From NCBI GenBank assembly GCA_016204465.1, contig JACQKQ010000023.1, forward strand, positions 1 to 38,153: 38,153 bases of DNA, written 5' to 3'. Origin of the DNA: Candidatus Levyibacteriota bacterium. Its GTDB lineage: Bacteria; Patescibacteriota; Microgenomatia; Levybacterales; UBA12049. Positions 32,047 through 38,153 of the stretch are shown one piece after another (positions within the stretch are counted from its first letter, which is position 1; the number at the start of each line of letters is the position of its first letter). The notes under the pieces are model-generated. The model was not told the origin of the DNA, did not search any database, and worked only from the letters and a program-made list of their open reading frames with translations. The position numbers were made by a program, and so were the translations under genes.

Positions 32047-34185
32047 ATGAAAGCAAAGGAGGATATAAACGTCTACATTACTAACATTCTCCTCTTCCTG
32101 CTTGGCCTTGCGCTTCTTGCTTTTCCCCTTGTCTTTACGACACTTACGTCTGATAACTATGGCATTCCCAAACAAGCAATCCTTGGCGTTGTAAGTCTTT
32201 TGGGATTGATCTTCTTTGCCGCAAATACGCTCGTTTTTGGTAAGGTAAAGATTCGAAAGACCCCTTACGACCTTGCTCTGTTTCTTTTCACTCTTGCGGT
32301 TTTTCTTTCTGCTCTTTTCTCAACTAACCGCGCTGATGCGCTCATCGCGTTTACACCGCTTTTTTTTGTTATTCTCACATCGTTTTTAATAGTCAATGCA
32401 GCAAAGGAAAAGTCGTCGCTTCTGTTTTTGTTCACGATGTTTTTAATTGGCGCATGCACCGCAGCTGTATTTGCCCTTCTTTCTGTGTTTGGCATCCATT
32501 TGCTGCCAATACCGTTGACACAAACTCCAACTTTTACGCCGCTTGGCTCGTACTTGGACTTACTCCTTTTTCTTGTTGCCGCGTTTTTTATTGCTGTTTC
32601 GCTTGCACTACCAATAGTTGCTTTTCGGCAAATAGGGATTGAGAAGAAAACCATTGCAGCCATCTTTGCCAGTATTATTCTCTTTTTGGGTATTGGCGCA
32701 AGCGTGTATCAGCTTATGGGTAGCGGCCGTGTTGATATACTGCCAATTGGCACCGGCTTCCAAACCGCGTTTGCCGCAATTTCTCAAGATGCCAGCCGGC
32801 CGCTCCAAAGTTTTCTTTTTGGCAGTGGCATTGGCACCTTTGTTACAGACTTTACCCGGTTTAAAAACGCTATTTTTAACCAAACGGACGTATGGAATCT
32901 TACCTTCTACCGTTCATCAACCTATCTTTTAGAACTTTTGGCAACAACGGGATTGTTGGGCGCGGCAGGATTTATGTTTCTTCTCTTTACAATAGCTAAA
33001 AGCTTACGCTTACTGCAAAAGCCCCTTACGCGGATAAAAGAAAACCCTGTTTTTCTTTCTCTTGCCTTTTTAGCTTTTGCAGCACTTTTCTTGCCGTTTT
33101 CGTTTGTCTCACAGGCAACATTCTTTTTTGTTCTTGGCCTTTTTGCCGCAGCTTACGGGCTTTCGGACAAAGAGCGGTTTTTTGACATTGACCTCTACCT
33201 TTTTGCAGACAGAAAAGAGCAAAAACCGCAGCCGCAGCAGACAGTACATTTTGGTTTTGATACTTTCCTTACCCCTGCACACCAAAACGCGATGACTAAG
33301 TTTTTACCTGTAAGTTTCTTTATCGTGTCCATCCTGCTTACCGGCGTTATCGGCTTTTACAGTACGTTTCTTCTCCTCTCCGATCTTGCCTTCCAGCGCT
33401 CGTTTACTGCGTACGGCGCACGGGACAGCCTAAAAACCTACAACGAGCAACGTGCCGCTATTGCCATGTTTCCCTACCGAGACGGATACTACCGTGTTTA
33501 CTCCCAGTTTACGCTTGAACTTGCAAGTTCTCTTCTTGCCTCAATCGCAAAAGAAAAGTCGCCCAATCAGCGCGTACAACGCACCATCTACGACCTCATT
33601 CAGGATTCGATCAACGCCGCAAGGTCGGCAACAACCCTTTCTCCCTTGACTGTTACCAACTGGCAAAATTTAGCTGCAATTTATAGAAATCTGATTGGAT
33701 TTGGGAAGGATGCTGAAAATTTTGCCATTGCTTCGGCAAAGCGCGCTATAAGTCTTGATCCAAATAACCCACAAGCCTACATTAACCTTGGCGGGATTTA
33801 CTACCAGCTTGGCCGCTGGGAAGACGCACAGAGACAGTTTCAGATAGCAGTGAGCCTAAAACCCGACTTTGCCAACGCTCACTACAACCTTGGCCATGCT
33901 CTTGAGCAGAAAGGGGATATTGAACTAGCCCTCCAAGAATACGAAGTTGTAAAAAGCCTCACGGCAAAAGAAAAAAGCAGCAATAAAAAGATTACGGAAG
34001 AAATTGAGGCGTTACAAACAAAGATTGGTGAGGCAAAAACTGCCTCTCCAAGCAGTCAGCTTACCGCAAAACAAGTAGAACAGCCGCCGCTTAGCATCAG
34101 CACGCCAAGCGCAACACTCCCCTCGCAAAACCCGCCGGTTGCCATCCCCGCTCCCAATGTTGCCACGCAGTCTGCAGAACAATAA
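32047..34185 (+). CDS. O-antigen ligase/Wzy-like membrane protein with TPR tail
   Basis: 712 residues from the ATG at 32047 (a GTG at 32026 would lie upstream of the -10 box). About eleven to twelve membrane helices in residues 10-455, with a large outer loop bearing SFLFGSGIGTFVTDFTRF as in the Wzy_C/O-antigen ligase family. Then comes a cytoplasmic or outer TPR region (about 545-650: ISLDPNNPQAYINLGGIYYQ; LKPDFANAHYNLGHALEQKG) and a Pro/Ser-rich tail. It probably polymerises or transfers surface glycans, or glycosylates surface proteins. It has its own promoter. Confidence 0.85.
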   Translation: MKAKEDINVYITNILLFLLGLALLAFPLVFTTLTSDNYGIPKQAILGVVSLLGLIFFAANTLVFGKVKIRKTPYDLALFLFTLAVFLSALFSTNRADALIAFTPLFFVILTSFLIVNAAKEKSSLLFLFTMFLIGACTAAVFALLSVFGIHLLPIPLTQTPTFTPLGSYLDLLLFLVAAFFIAVSLALPIVAFRQIGIEKKTIAAIFASIILFLGIGASVYQLMGSGRVDILPIGTGFQTAFAAISQDASRPLQSFLFGSGIGTFVTDFTRFKNAIFNQTDVWNLTFYRSSTYLLELLATTGLLGAAGFMFLLFTIAKSLRLLQKPLTRIKENPVFLSLAFLAFAALFLPFSFVSQATFFFVLGLFAAAYGLSDKERFFDIDLYLFADRKEQKPQPQQTVHFGFDTFLTPAHQNAMTKFLPVSFFIVSILLTGVIGFYSTFLLLSDLAFQRSFTAYGARDSLKTYNEQRAAIAMFPYRDGYYRVYSQFTLELASSLLASIAKEKSPNQRVQRTIYDLIQDSINAARSATTLSPLTVTNWQNLAAIYRNLIGFGKDAENFAIASAKRAISLDPNNPQAYINLGGIYYQLGRWEDAQRQFQIAVSLKPDFANAHYNLGHALEQKGDIELALQEYEVVKSLTAKEKSSNKKITEEIEALQTKIGEAKTASPSSQLTAKQVEQPPLSISTPSATLPSQNPPVAIPAPNVATQSAEQ

Positions 34186-34190
34186 TATTA

Positions 34191-34636
34191 AAGTACCACA
34201 GGTATCACGAGCTTATTTTAGAACGGTATCTAAAGACAAGGTATGCAGCTTCTGAACGGACTTTATCAAACATTTGATAGTCTTCCTCATTCCAATACTT
34301 AAGGATAAGACAAATTTCGCTTTGCGCTTCAAGTTCTAAAAGTGACGTTTCCGATATTTCCATGAAATGGAGTTTTTCTTTTTTGCTCCTTTTGAGGTAC
34401 CCCTCAACAAAATTTGACATTGCGGAAACAATAGCACGCCTCATTTGCGATTTGAGGCCAAATTCCTCTGAAGAGGGAAGCTTTTCCGTCAGCCTATATG
34501 TCAAAACAAGAAGATCACGAAGTTTTTGCCAGAGAATGAGGTTGTGATAGCTTTTACCGGATTTATCCATGGTTTAAGCATACCATACTTTATTCCCGTG
34601 GTACTTGTGATACTTTTGGTACTCGTGGTACTTTTC
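34191..34636. repeat. Inverted word repeats flanking the four-helix-bundle gene
   Basis: Left: aaagtaccacaggtatcacg (34191-34210). Right: gtggtacttgtgatac, ttttggtactcgtggtac (34598-34632). They are inverse complements of the same gatac/ggtac words. The 13-mer tactcgtggtact at 34620-34632 also occurs exactly in the giant gene at 29791-29803. Confidence 0.6.
34205..34570 (-). CDS. S23-type four-helix-bundle protein
   Basis: 121 residues, the size and pattern of the 23S rRNA intervening-sequence (S23) / four-helix-bundle family: NLILWQKLRDLLVLTYRLTE, LPSSEEFGLKSQMRRA, SNFVEGYLKRSKKEKLHFM, ETSLLELEAQSEICLILKY. The family is basic, pentameric where studied, and includes Avd, the helper of diversity-generating retroelements; its role in free-standing form is unknown. 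No reverse transcriptase is nearby. The gene is bracketed by inverted word repeats, as a small cassette would be. Confidence 0.9.
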   Translation of the reverse strand: MDKSGKSYHNLILWQKLRDLLVLTYRLTEKLPSSEEFGLKSQMRRAIVSAMSNFVEGYLKRSKKEKLHFMEISETSLLELEAQSEICLILKYWNEEDYQMFDKVRSEAAYLVFRYRSKISS

Positions 34637-34638
34637 TA

Positions 34639-34926
34639 TTACGCTCCTCGTTGCTGTCGAAAGCAATCGCGGCACAATACCGGTCGGTCGCCTCGCGGCT
34701 GGAACGGCACAGTGTCTTTCTTGCCACACCTTGCACAGGTTATTTCAAATGACTGGCGCGCTCCGCCTCCTTCGCCCATGCGAGCTTTTTTGGCTGAACG
34801 ACATTCAGGGCAACGCACTGGTGCGTTTTGAAAACCTTTTTGCTGATAGAATTGCTGTTCGGATGCAGTCCAGGTAAACGGTTTGCCGCAATCACGACAC
34901 GTTAGGGTTTGATCTTGAAAGTCCAT
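34639..34926 (-). CDS. Zinc-ribbon protein
   Basis: 95 residues with four CxxC knuckles (CRDC at 10-13, CPEC near 39, CARC near 64, CRDC near 85) forming two zinc sites; the first half (TCRDCGKPFTWTASEQQFY) matches the probable zinc-ribbon domain common in CPR. Likely binds nucleic acid or protein. A perfect Shine-Dalgarno aggaggtga lies 87 nt before the ATG (35013-35021) and is separated from it by word repeats, so translation may be weakened or start elsewhere. Confidence 0.85.
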   Translation of the reverse strand: MDFQDQTLTCRDCGKPFTWTASEQQFYQQKGFQNAPVRCPECRSAKKARMGEGGGARQSFEITCARCGKKDTVPFQPRGDRPVLCRDCFRQQRGA

Positions 34927-35148
34927 TTTTTTGAAGATTTCATGACTACAAGATTTGAGCGATAAGTCTTAACTTATAACTCGTAGTCTTTTAGTCCTTA
35001 AGTCCTTGGTATTCACCTCCTCTCATAAACTCCGGGGAATCAACGAGTCACTTTCACTCAACTATTGAGAGAAGGTTCCATTGTCCGCGGGTTATACTAT
35101 ACAATAGTGTAGCGCATTACTACAAAAAAAGCAAATTTTTCTTGGACC
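34927..35148 (-). promoter_or_regulatory. Leader with displaced Shine-Dalgarno and promoter
   Basis: Minus strand: promoter candidate TTGTAG / TATAGT near 35095-35125, with an actat/atagt dyad over the -10 box; a small hairpin ctcaa/ttgag; then aggaggtga (35013-35021) with no start codon within 5-12 nt. Between it and the ATG at 34926 lie words of the type aaggactt, aaggact, aaaagact and inverse forms (taagttaagactt). Confidence 0.5.
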
Positions 35149-35868
35149 TCATATCGCTCGGCGTATTTCTCTTTCCAACGTATTCTTAAAATCTCGAATA
35201 ATTAGCCAATGGGTTTTTGGGAGAAATAGCTTTAATTCATGTTCAAAGTTAAGATCACTGTTTTGGAGTACTTGCAGTACTTGATGTAAAATATCTTTTT
35301 TCTGAGGAGGCAGTAGGTTTGCTCTCATGATAAAATAGAGATCATAAAAGTCTCGAGGTTTCTTTCTGTTTAAAAGCGCCTGAATTTTTTCATCTACTAA
35401 CTGCTCTTTTGCTAAAGCAAAGATATTGTAGGCTGGTACATAATCGCTTGCGATAGCCAGTATCTCTCCCCGCTTCTCTCCAACTCTAAGAGATATTTCA
35501 AGTTGCATATGCATGACCTGTTCAAAAGCATTGAACGAGATGATTGCCAAAAATCCTCCGGATGTTGGCGTCGACTCTTTCAACGAAACTGAAATGTTTT
35601 CTCTTTCTAGTTGAGCAAGTGTACCAATGAGTAACGATTCAATTGCTTTCACATCAATCATGGAAGCTGTAAAATCTAAGTCTTCTGAGAAACGGGGGCT
35701 TTTATATAAAATTCGTAGCGCTGTGCCTCCTTTGAAATAGATGGTTGAGGCTTGCTCTTGTTGGTAAAAATATGACAAAAAGAGATGCTGAAAATATTCC
35801 CGTCTGATATTTGGTTCTATTGTTTGGTACTTCGTCGCTAATTTTTTAATTTGTTCTTCGCTAATCAT
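35149..35868 (-). CDS. AbiEii-type nucleotidyltransferase toxin
   Basis: 239 residues. Family motifs: GGTAL (FKGGTALRILY), the nucleotidyltransferase SEDLDF (PRFSEDLDF), the Lys motif LVDEKIQALLNR and KPRDFYDLYFI. AbiEii toxins of type IV toxin-antitoxin systems pyrophosphorylate or nucleotidylate tRNA acceptor ends. The start overlaps the stop of the upstream antitoxin gene by 4 nt, the usual coupling. It may defend against phage or stabilise this region. Confidence 0.92.
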   Translation of the reverse strand: MISEEQIKKLATKYQTIEPNIRREYFQHLFLSYFYQQEQASTIYFKGGTALRILYKSPRFSEDLDFTASMIDVKAIESLLIGTLAQLERENISVSLKESTPTSGGFLAIISFNAFEQVMHMQLEISLRVGEKRGEILAIASDYVPAYNIFALAKEQLVDEKIQALLNRKKPRDFYDLYFIMRANLLPPQKKDILHQVLQVLQNSDLNFEHELKLFLPKTHWLIIRDFKNTLEREIRRAI

Positions 35869-36485
35869 ACTGATCCTCTATAATCACGCCTGAAAACATC
35901 TTCTACAAGGTGACTTAGGCGTTTTCTCTCAAACAATGTTGCATAGAAAAGCGCTTTTTGCTTCTCTAAAGAGTGCACGCTTAACCTATCATTCTTCCCT
36001 CTTTTACCAAGTGAAACAAAGTAGAGGTAATCAACCAGTGCCTTCTCAGGTTCAGCTATGAAAAAATTCCTCCCCCCTTTTGTTAAGAGTTGATATCCAG
36101 TAAAAGCGTGTCTTTTTATCGCAGAGTAGGAAAACGCTCTTCCCTGCACATCAAATTCGCGAGTTGGCTTGGTGGTCGCTGAAGTGATTGAATAGACCAT
36201 CTCCGGCATAATACCATAATAAGTAAGTGCATATTCAAAAGAAAGGTACGATGGCTGATAGAGCTTATTGGCAATCTCTTGCTCGCCTGGCATGTCTGTT
36301 TGTAGCGTATATAATCCCTTTTTTAGACGTAAGAATAACCCACGCTTACTCTCCTCTTCCAAAAAGTATTTTGCTCTGTCTTTGGATAGCCCAAACAGCC
36401 TCTCAAACTCCCAAGGAGAAAAAGCGTAGATGTTTTTCTTGCGAAGCTCCTCTCTCACTAATAATGGTTTCAGTAAAGTATACAT
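35865..36485 (-). CDS. AbiEi-type antitoxin/regulator
   Basis: 206 residues from the ATG at 36485; a TTG at 36506 lies in the -10 box and is not used. N-terminal winged helix (YAFSPWEFERLFGLSKDRAKYFLEEESKRGLFLRLKKGLYTL by positions ~20-62) then an AbiEi C-terminal-like domain (LSFEYALTYYGIMPEMVYS, KALVDYLYF). Known AbiEi proteins bind their own promoter and repress it. The promoter is at 36506-36534. A toxin gene follows with 4-nt overlap. Confidence 0.88.
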   Translation of the reverse strand: MYTLLKPLLVREELRKKNIYAFSPWEFERLFGLSKDRAKYFLEEESKRGLFLRLKKGLYTLQTDMPGEQEIANKLYQPSYLSFEYALTYYGIMPEMVYSITSATTKPTREFDVQGRAFSYSAIKRHAFTGYQLLTKGGRNFFIAEPEKALVDYLYFVSLGKRGKNDRLSVHSLEKQKALFYATLFERKRLSHLVEDVFRRDYRGSV

Positions 36486-36505
36486 TTTTGCCCTTTTCTG
36501 AAACA

Positions 36506-36534
36506 ATTCTATACCATACTTCTTTGTTTGTCAA
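36506..36534 (-). promoter_or_regulatory. Promoter of the AbiE operon
   Basis: Minus strand TTGACA (36529-36534), 17-bp spacer, TAGAAT (36506-36511); ATG 20 nt further, with an aaaggg that could act as a weak ribosome site. Likely self-repressed by the antitoxin. Confidence 0.8.
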
Positions 36535-36708
36535 TACCTTCGCACATTTACATTCTTCTAAAGTGTCGTCATTTCTTTTTAATCCTTTTTGAATCCACAA
36601 TGTCAAGACTATAGGGCTTATCGTACAATTACCTTTTTGTTGCTTTTGAGTACAAAATTTTGAGGCAGGCAAGACTCCGTTGCTGTGAAATGGAAAGGAA
36701 TGAATGTG

Positions 36709-36782
36709 TGGACCTGATGGGACTCGAACCCACAACCTTCTCGATGCCATCGAGACGCGCTAGCCGATTGCGCTACAGGCCC
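36709..36782 (-). tRNA. tRNA-Ala(GGC)
   Basis: 74-nt cloverleaf on the minus strand: acceptor gggcctg / caggtcc with the G3-U70 alanine identity pair and discriminator A, anticodon stem tctcg / cgaga with loop atggcat (anticodon GGC), T loop ttcgagt. CCA is not encoded. Confidence 0.95.
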
Positions 36783-36796
36783 GTTTACCTGATTTG

Positions 36797-37491
36797 TTAA
36801 CTCATTTCATTATACACCAGTTGAGCTAGCGATTCCAACTCAAGCTGCACTTTAGTGTCAAAATAATCTATTCTCAATACCCCTTTATAGTCCTTCTTTT
36901 TTGTCGGTTTTCCTCGTGTTCTCGGATCAATTTGTGCTTTGTAAAATAACCGCCTTGGAATTTTTGTTACATCTAACCAAAACTTTTCGAGTACAATAAT
37001 ATCTTGATCGGCCCTGCACTGGACTGTACATCGAATTTTTTCCATCTTAAAATCAAAACATCTCTTAAGCAGTGCAAGAAAAAGAGTAATTATTCGTGGG
37101 TCTGAACTCCCCAAAGAAAATGAAGATCGAGTTTTGGAGTTATACTTTGATGCCTCCCCTAGGCAAAGCATTGCAAGTGCAATTTTTGCAACCTCATGGC
37201 TGTGTATCGCTTTTGCAACTGGAGAGTTTACTCTTTTAAGTCCGCGTAAGAGTTCTTCTCGCTTGATTTTGCTGATCTCAATAGCAATGAGGCGTGCCTT
37301 ATTGAGATTATTAAAGTTTAATTTAGTAATTCTTTCTACGTAGTGTGGGGTAGCTGTGTATTTTTACACCATTCTGATAATGTACTTTTTGGTAGCTGAA
37401 GCTTAATAGCCTGTCTAATCTCTCCATAGGTTTTCCCTAATTGACGCAAACTGCGGACTTCTTGAATAATCTCCAAAGAATATCTTCGCAC
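36797..37491 (-). pseudogene. Frameshifted HTH plus LAGLIDADG-like gene between tRNA-Ala genes
   Basis: From a GTG at 37491 the minus strand reads RRYSLEIIQEVRSLRQLGKT, then an HTH (EIRQAIKLQLPKSTLSEWCK), up to LPHTT and a TAG near 37339. One frame over, the protein resumes without a gap: YVERITKLNFNNLNKARLIA, to LAMLCLGEASKY, SFSLGSSDPRIITLFLALL and stops at 36797. The whole follows the layout of the intact homologue at 6145-6807. A single base lost near a CCCC run (about 37345-37350) explains the break; a programmed -1 shift or a base-call error are alternatives. It fills the space between tRNA-Ala(CGC) and tRNA-Ala(GGC). Confidence 0.75.
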
Positions 37492-37552
37492 AGAAATATT
37501 GTACCCCTGAAGAATACAATGTGCAATAAGGAAAGTTCTAATTCTGTTGCGG

Positions 37553-37625
37553 TGGACCTGAGCGGATTCGAACCGCTGATCTCCGCAATGCGAATGCGGC
37601 GCATTACCAACTGTGCTACAGGCCC
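37553..37625 (-). tRNA. tRNA-Ala(CGC)
   Basis: 73-nt cloverleaf on the minus strand: same acceptor as tRNA-Ala(GGC) with G3-U70, anticodon stem ccgca / tgcgg with loop ttcgcat (anticodon CGC), T loop ttcgaat. CCA is not encoded. Confidence 0.95.
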
Positions 37626-37667
37626 GAAAGCAAAAGCAATTGTAGCATACTTTCCTCGCTATAAGAA

Positions 37668-38153
37668 CTAGTTGAGCACCGAAAGCGGGTTGGTGGAACC
37701 ACCGCTTGTTCGAACTTCAAAGTGCACGTGCGGTCCTGTGGTTCGCCCCGTCATGCCAATCCACCCAATCGTTGTCTTTCCGCCCGTAACGGTGTCGCCA
37801 GGATTAACATTTGTTGCTGAAAGGTGTGAATAGAGCGTTGTGCTGGCGTTTGCGCCGGCAATCGTGACGTAAATGCCGTATCCTCCATTCCACCCGCCGC
37901 TGTAGACTTCAGATACCGTTCCGTTGGTTGCGGCGACAATCGGTGTGCCATAGTCTGCGGCAATATCAATGCCCGGATGATACCAAGTGTAACCCTGGCT
38001 AATGTAGCCGCTCGCCGGCCAGGCAAAACCTGATGCAAGTATTTCCGAAGGACCTGCCGCAAGTTGGCGCCGTGGCCGAACGTACGTTGGCTGCTCTTCA
38101 GGTTTTACTCCGTCGGGAACTACAACGATTTGCCCTTCAACAAGAGAAAATGT
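37668..38153 (-). CDS. LysM plus M23 peptidase, C-terminal part (partial)
   Basis: 161 residues; the start is beyond the right edge. The first ~13 residues (FSLVEGQIVVVPDG) look like the end of a LysM wall-binding repeat. Then comes an M23/LytM domain: zinc motif HPGID in YTWYHPGIDIAADYG, LYSHLSA and the HxH motif GPHVHFEVR, which ends the fold. Such enzymes cut peptidoglycan cross-bridges, or act as daughter-cell or secretion-linked wall hydrolases. The zinc residues are intact. Stop at 37668-37670. Confidence 0.93.
   Translation of the reverse strand, partial: TFSLVEGQIVVVPDGVKPEEQPTYVRPRRQLAAGPSEILASGFAWPASGYISQGYTWYHPGIDIAADYGTPIVAATNGTVSEVYSGGWNGGYGIYVTIAGANASTTLYSHLSATNVNPGDTVTGGKTTIGWIGMTGRTTGPHVHFEVRTSGGSTNPLSVLN

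Noticed and set aside
34205-34570. Diversity-generating retroelement with Avd
   Set aside because: The protein is of the S23/Avd fold family, but no reverse transcriptase, template repeat or variable repeat was seen in the window.
34526-34831. 101-residue plus-strand frame across 34526-34831
   Set aside because: Antisense to the zinc-ribbon gene, whose CxxC pattern is clear; the plus frame crosses word repeats and has no domain.
37134-37671. Plus-strand reading frames at 37134-37343 and 37441-37671
   Set aside because: They are antisense to the frameshifted HTH/LAGLIDADG-like gene and tRNA-Ala(CGC); no promoter or ribosome site, and the minus-strand homology explains the region.

Overview
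This window looks like chromosome from a Candidate Phyla Radiation (Patescibacteria) bacterium, probably from the Microgenomates/Parcubacteria side. The evidence is indirect. The F-type ATP synthase subunits are strongly divergent. tRNA genes lack an encoded CCA. Many promoters put the -10 box 6-12 nt before the start codon, which suggests leaderless mRNAs. ComEC is split into two genes. Small HTH/LAGLIDADG-like genes sit beside tRNAs. Gene spacers, and even aminoacyl-tRNA synthetase genes, are full of short 'word' repeats and small palindromes. No rRNA or other phylogenetic marker is present, so this placement is inference.

Layout: 1-5215 holds the ATP synthase operon atpF(partial)-atpH-atpA-atpG-atpD-atpC, with palindromic spacers. 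5279-7126 has a sortase, the 3' remnant of a second sortase, tRNA-Arg(CCT), an HTH/LAGLIDADG-like gene that runs into that tRNA, tRNA-Pro(CGG) and a tRNA-like remnant. 7144-11676 is a 4.5-kb block bounded by ~200-bp near-identical inverted repeats; it carries ndk, an M16 protease, an unassigned structured region and argS. One repeat arm carries a copy of the argS promoter and first 18 codons. 11637-12404 is a RAYT (REP-associated HUH transposase) with REP hairpins at both ends; further copies lie at 7151 and 16417. 12678-15097 is a response regulator / membrane protein / histidine kinase operon. 15237-16392 carries two small GC-richer genes with structured leaders and strong hairpins.

16579-19435 encodes DNA uptake: ComEC split into channel and metallo-hydrolase genes, plus ComEA. 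Then come leuS (19540-22218), a type IV pilin (22296-22808), a membrane protein, and a WxL-like/DUF916-like pair of exported proteins. 26000-30208 encodes a 1402-residue protein with two N-terminal integrase SAM-like DNA-binding domains, a transmembrane helix and a long tail-fibre-like extracellular part. It has no recombinase catalytic domain. It is preceded by a 680-bp AT-rich spacer with interleaved inverted repeats.

The right end has an unrecognised 581-residue protein, a Wzy/O-antigen-ligase-like polymerase with TPRs, an S23-type four-helix-bundle gene flanked by inverted word repeats, a zinc-ribbon protein with a displaced Shine-Dalgarno sequence, an AbiE toxin-antitoxin pair, two tRNA-Ala genes flanking a frameshifted HTH/LAGLIDADG-like gene, and the C-terminal part of an M23 peptidase.

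The main themes are energy conservation, surface display and DNA uptake (sortase, pilin, ComEA/ComEC, surface fibre, M23), and a large load of small repeat elements. The best candidates for something undescribed are the membrane-anchored integrase-SAM surface protein, the word-repeat elements that invade both spacers and coding sequences, and the tRNA-linked HTH/LAGLIDADG-like family.
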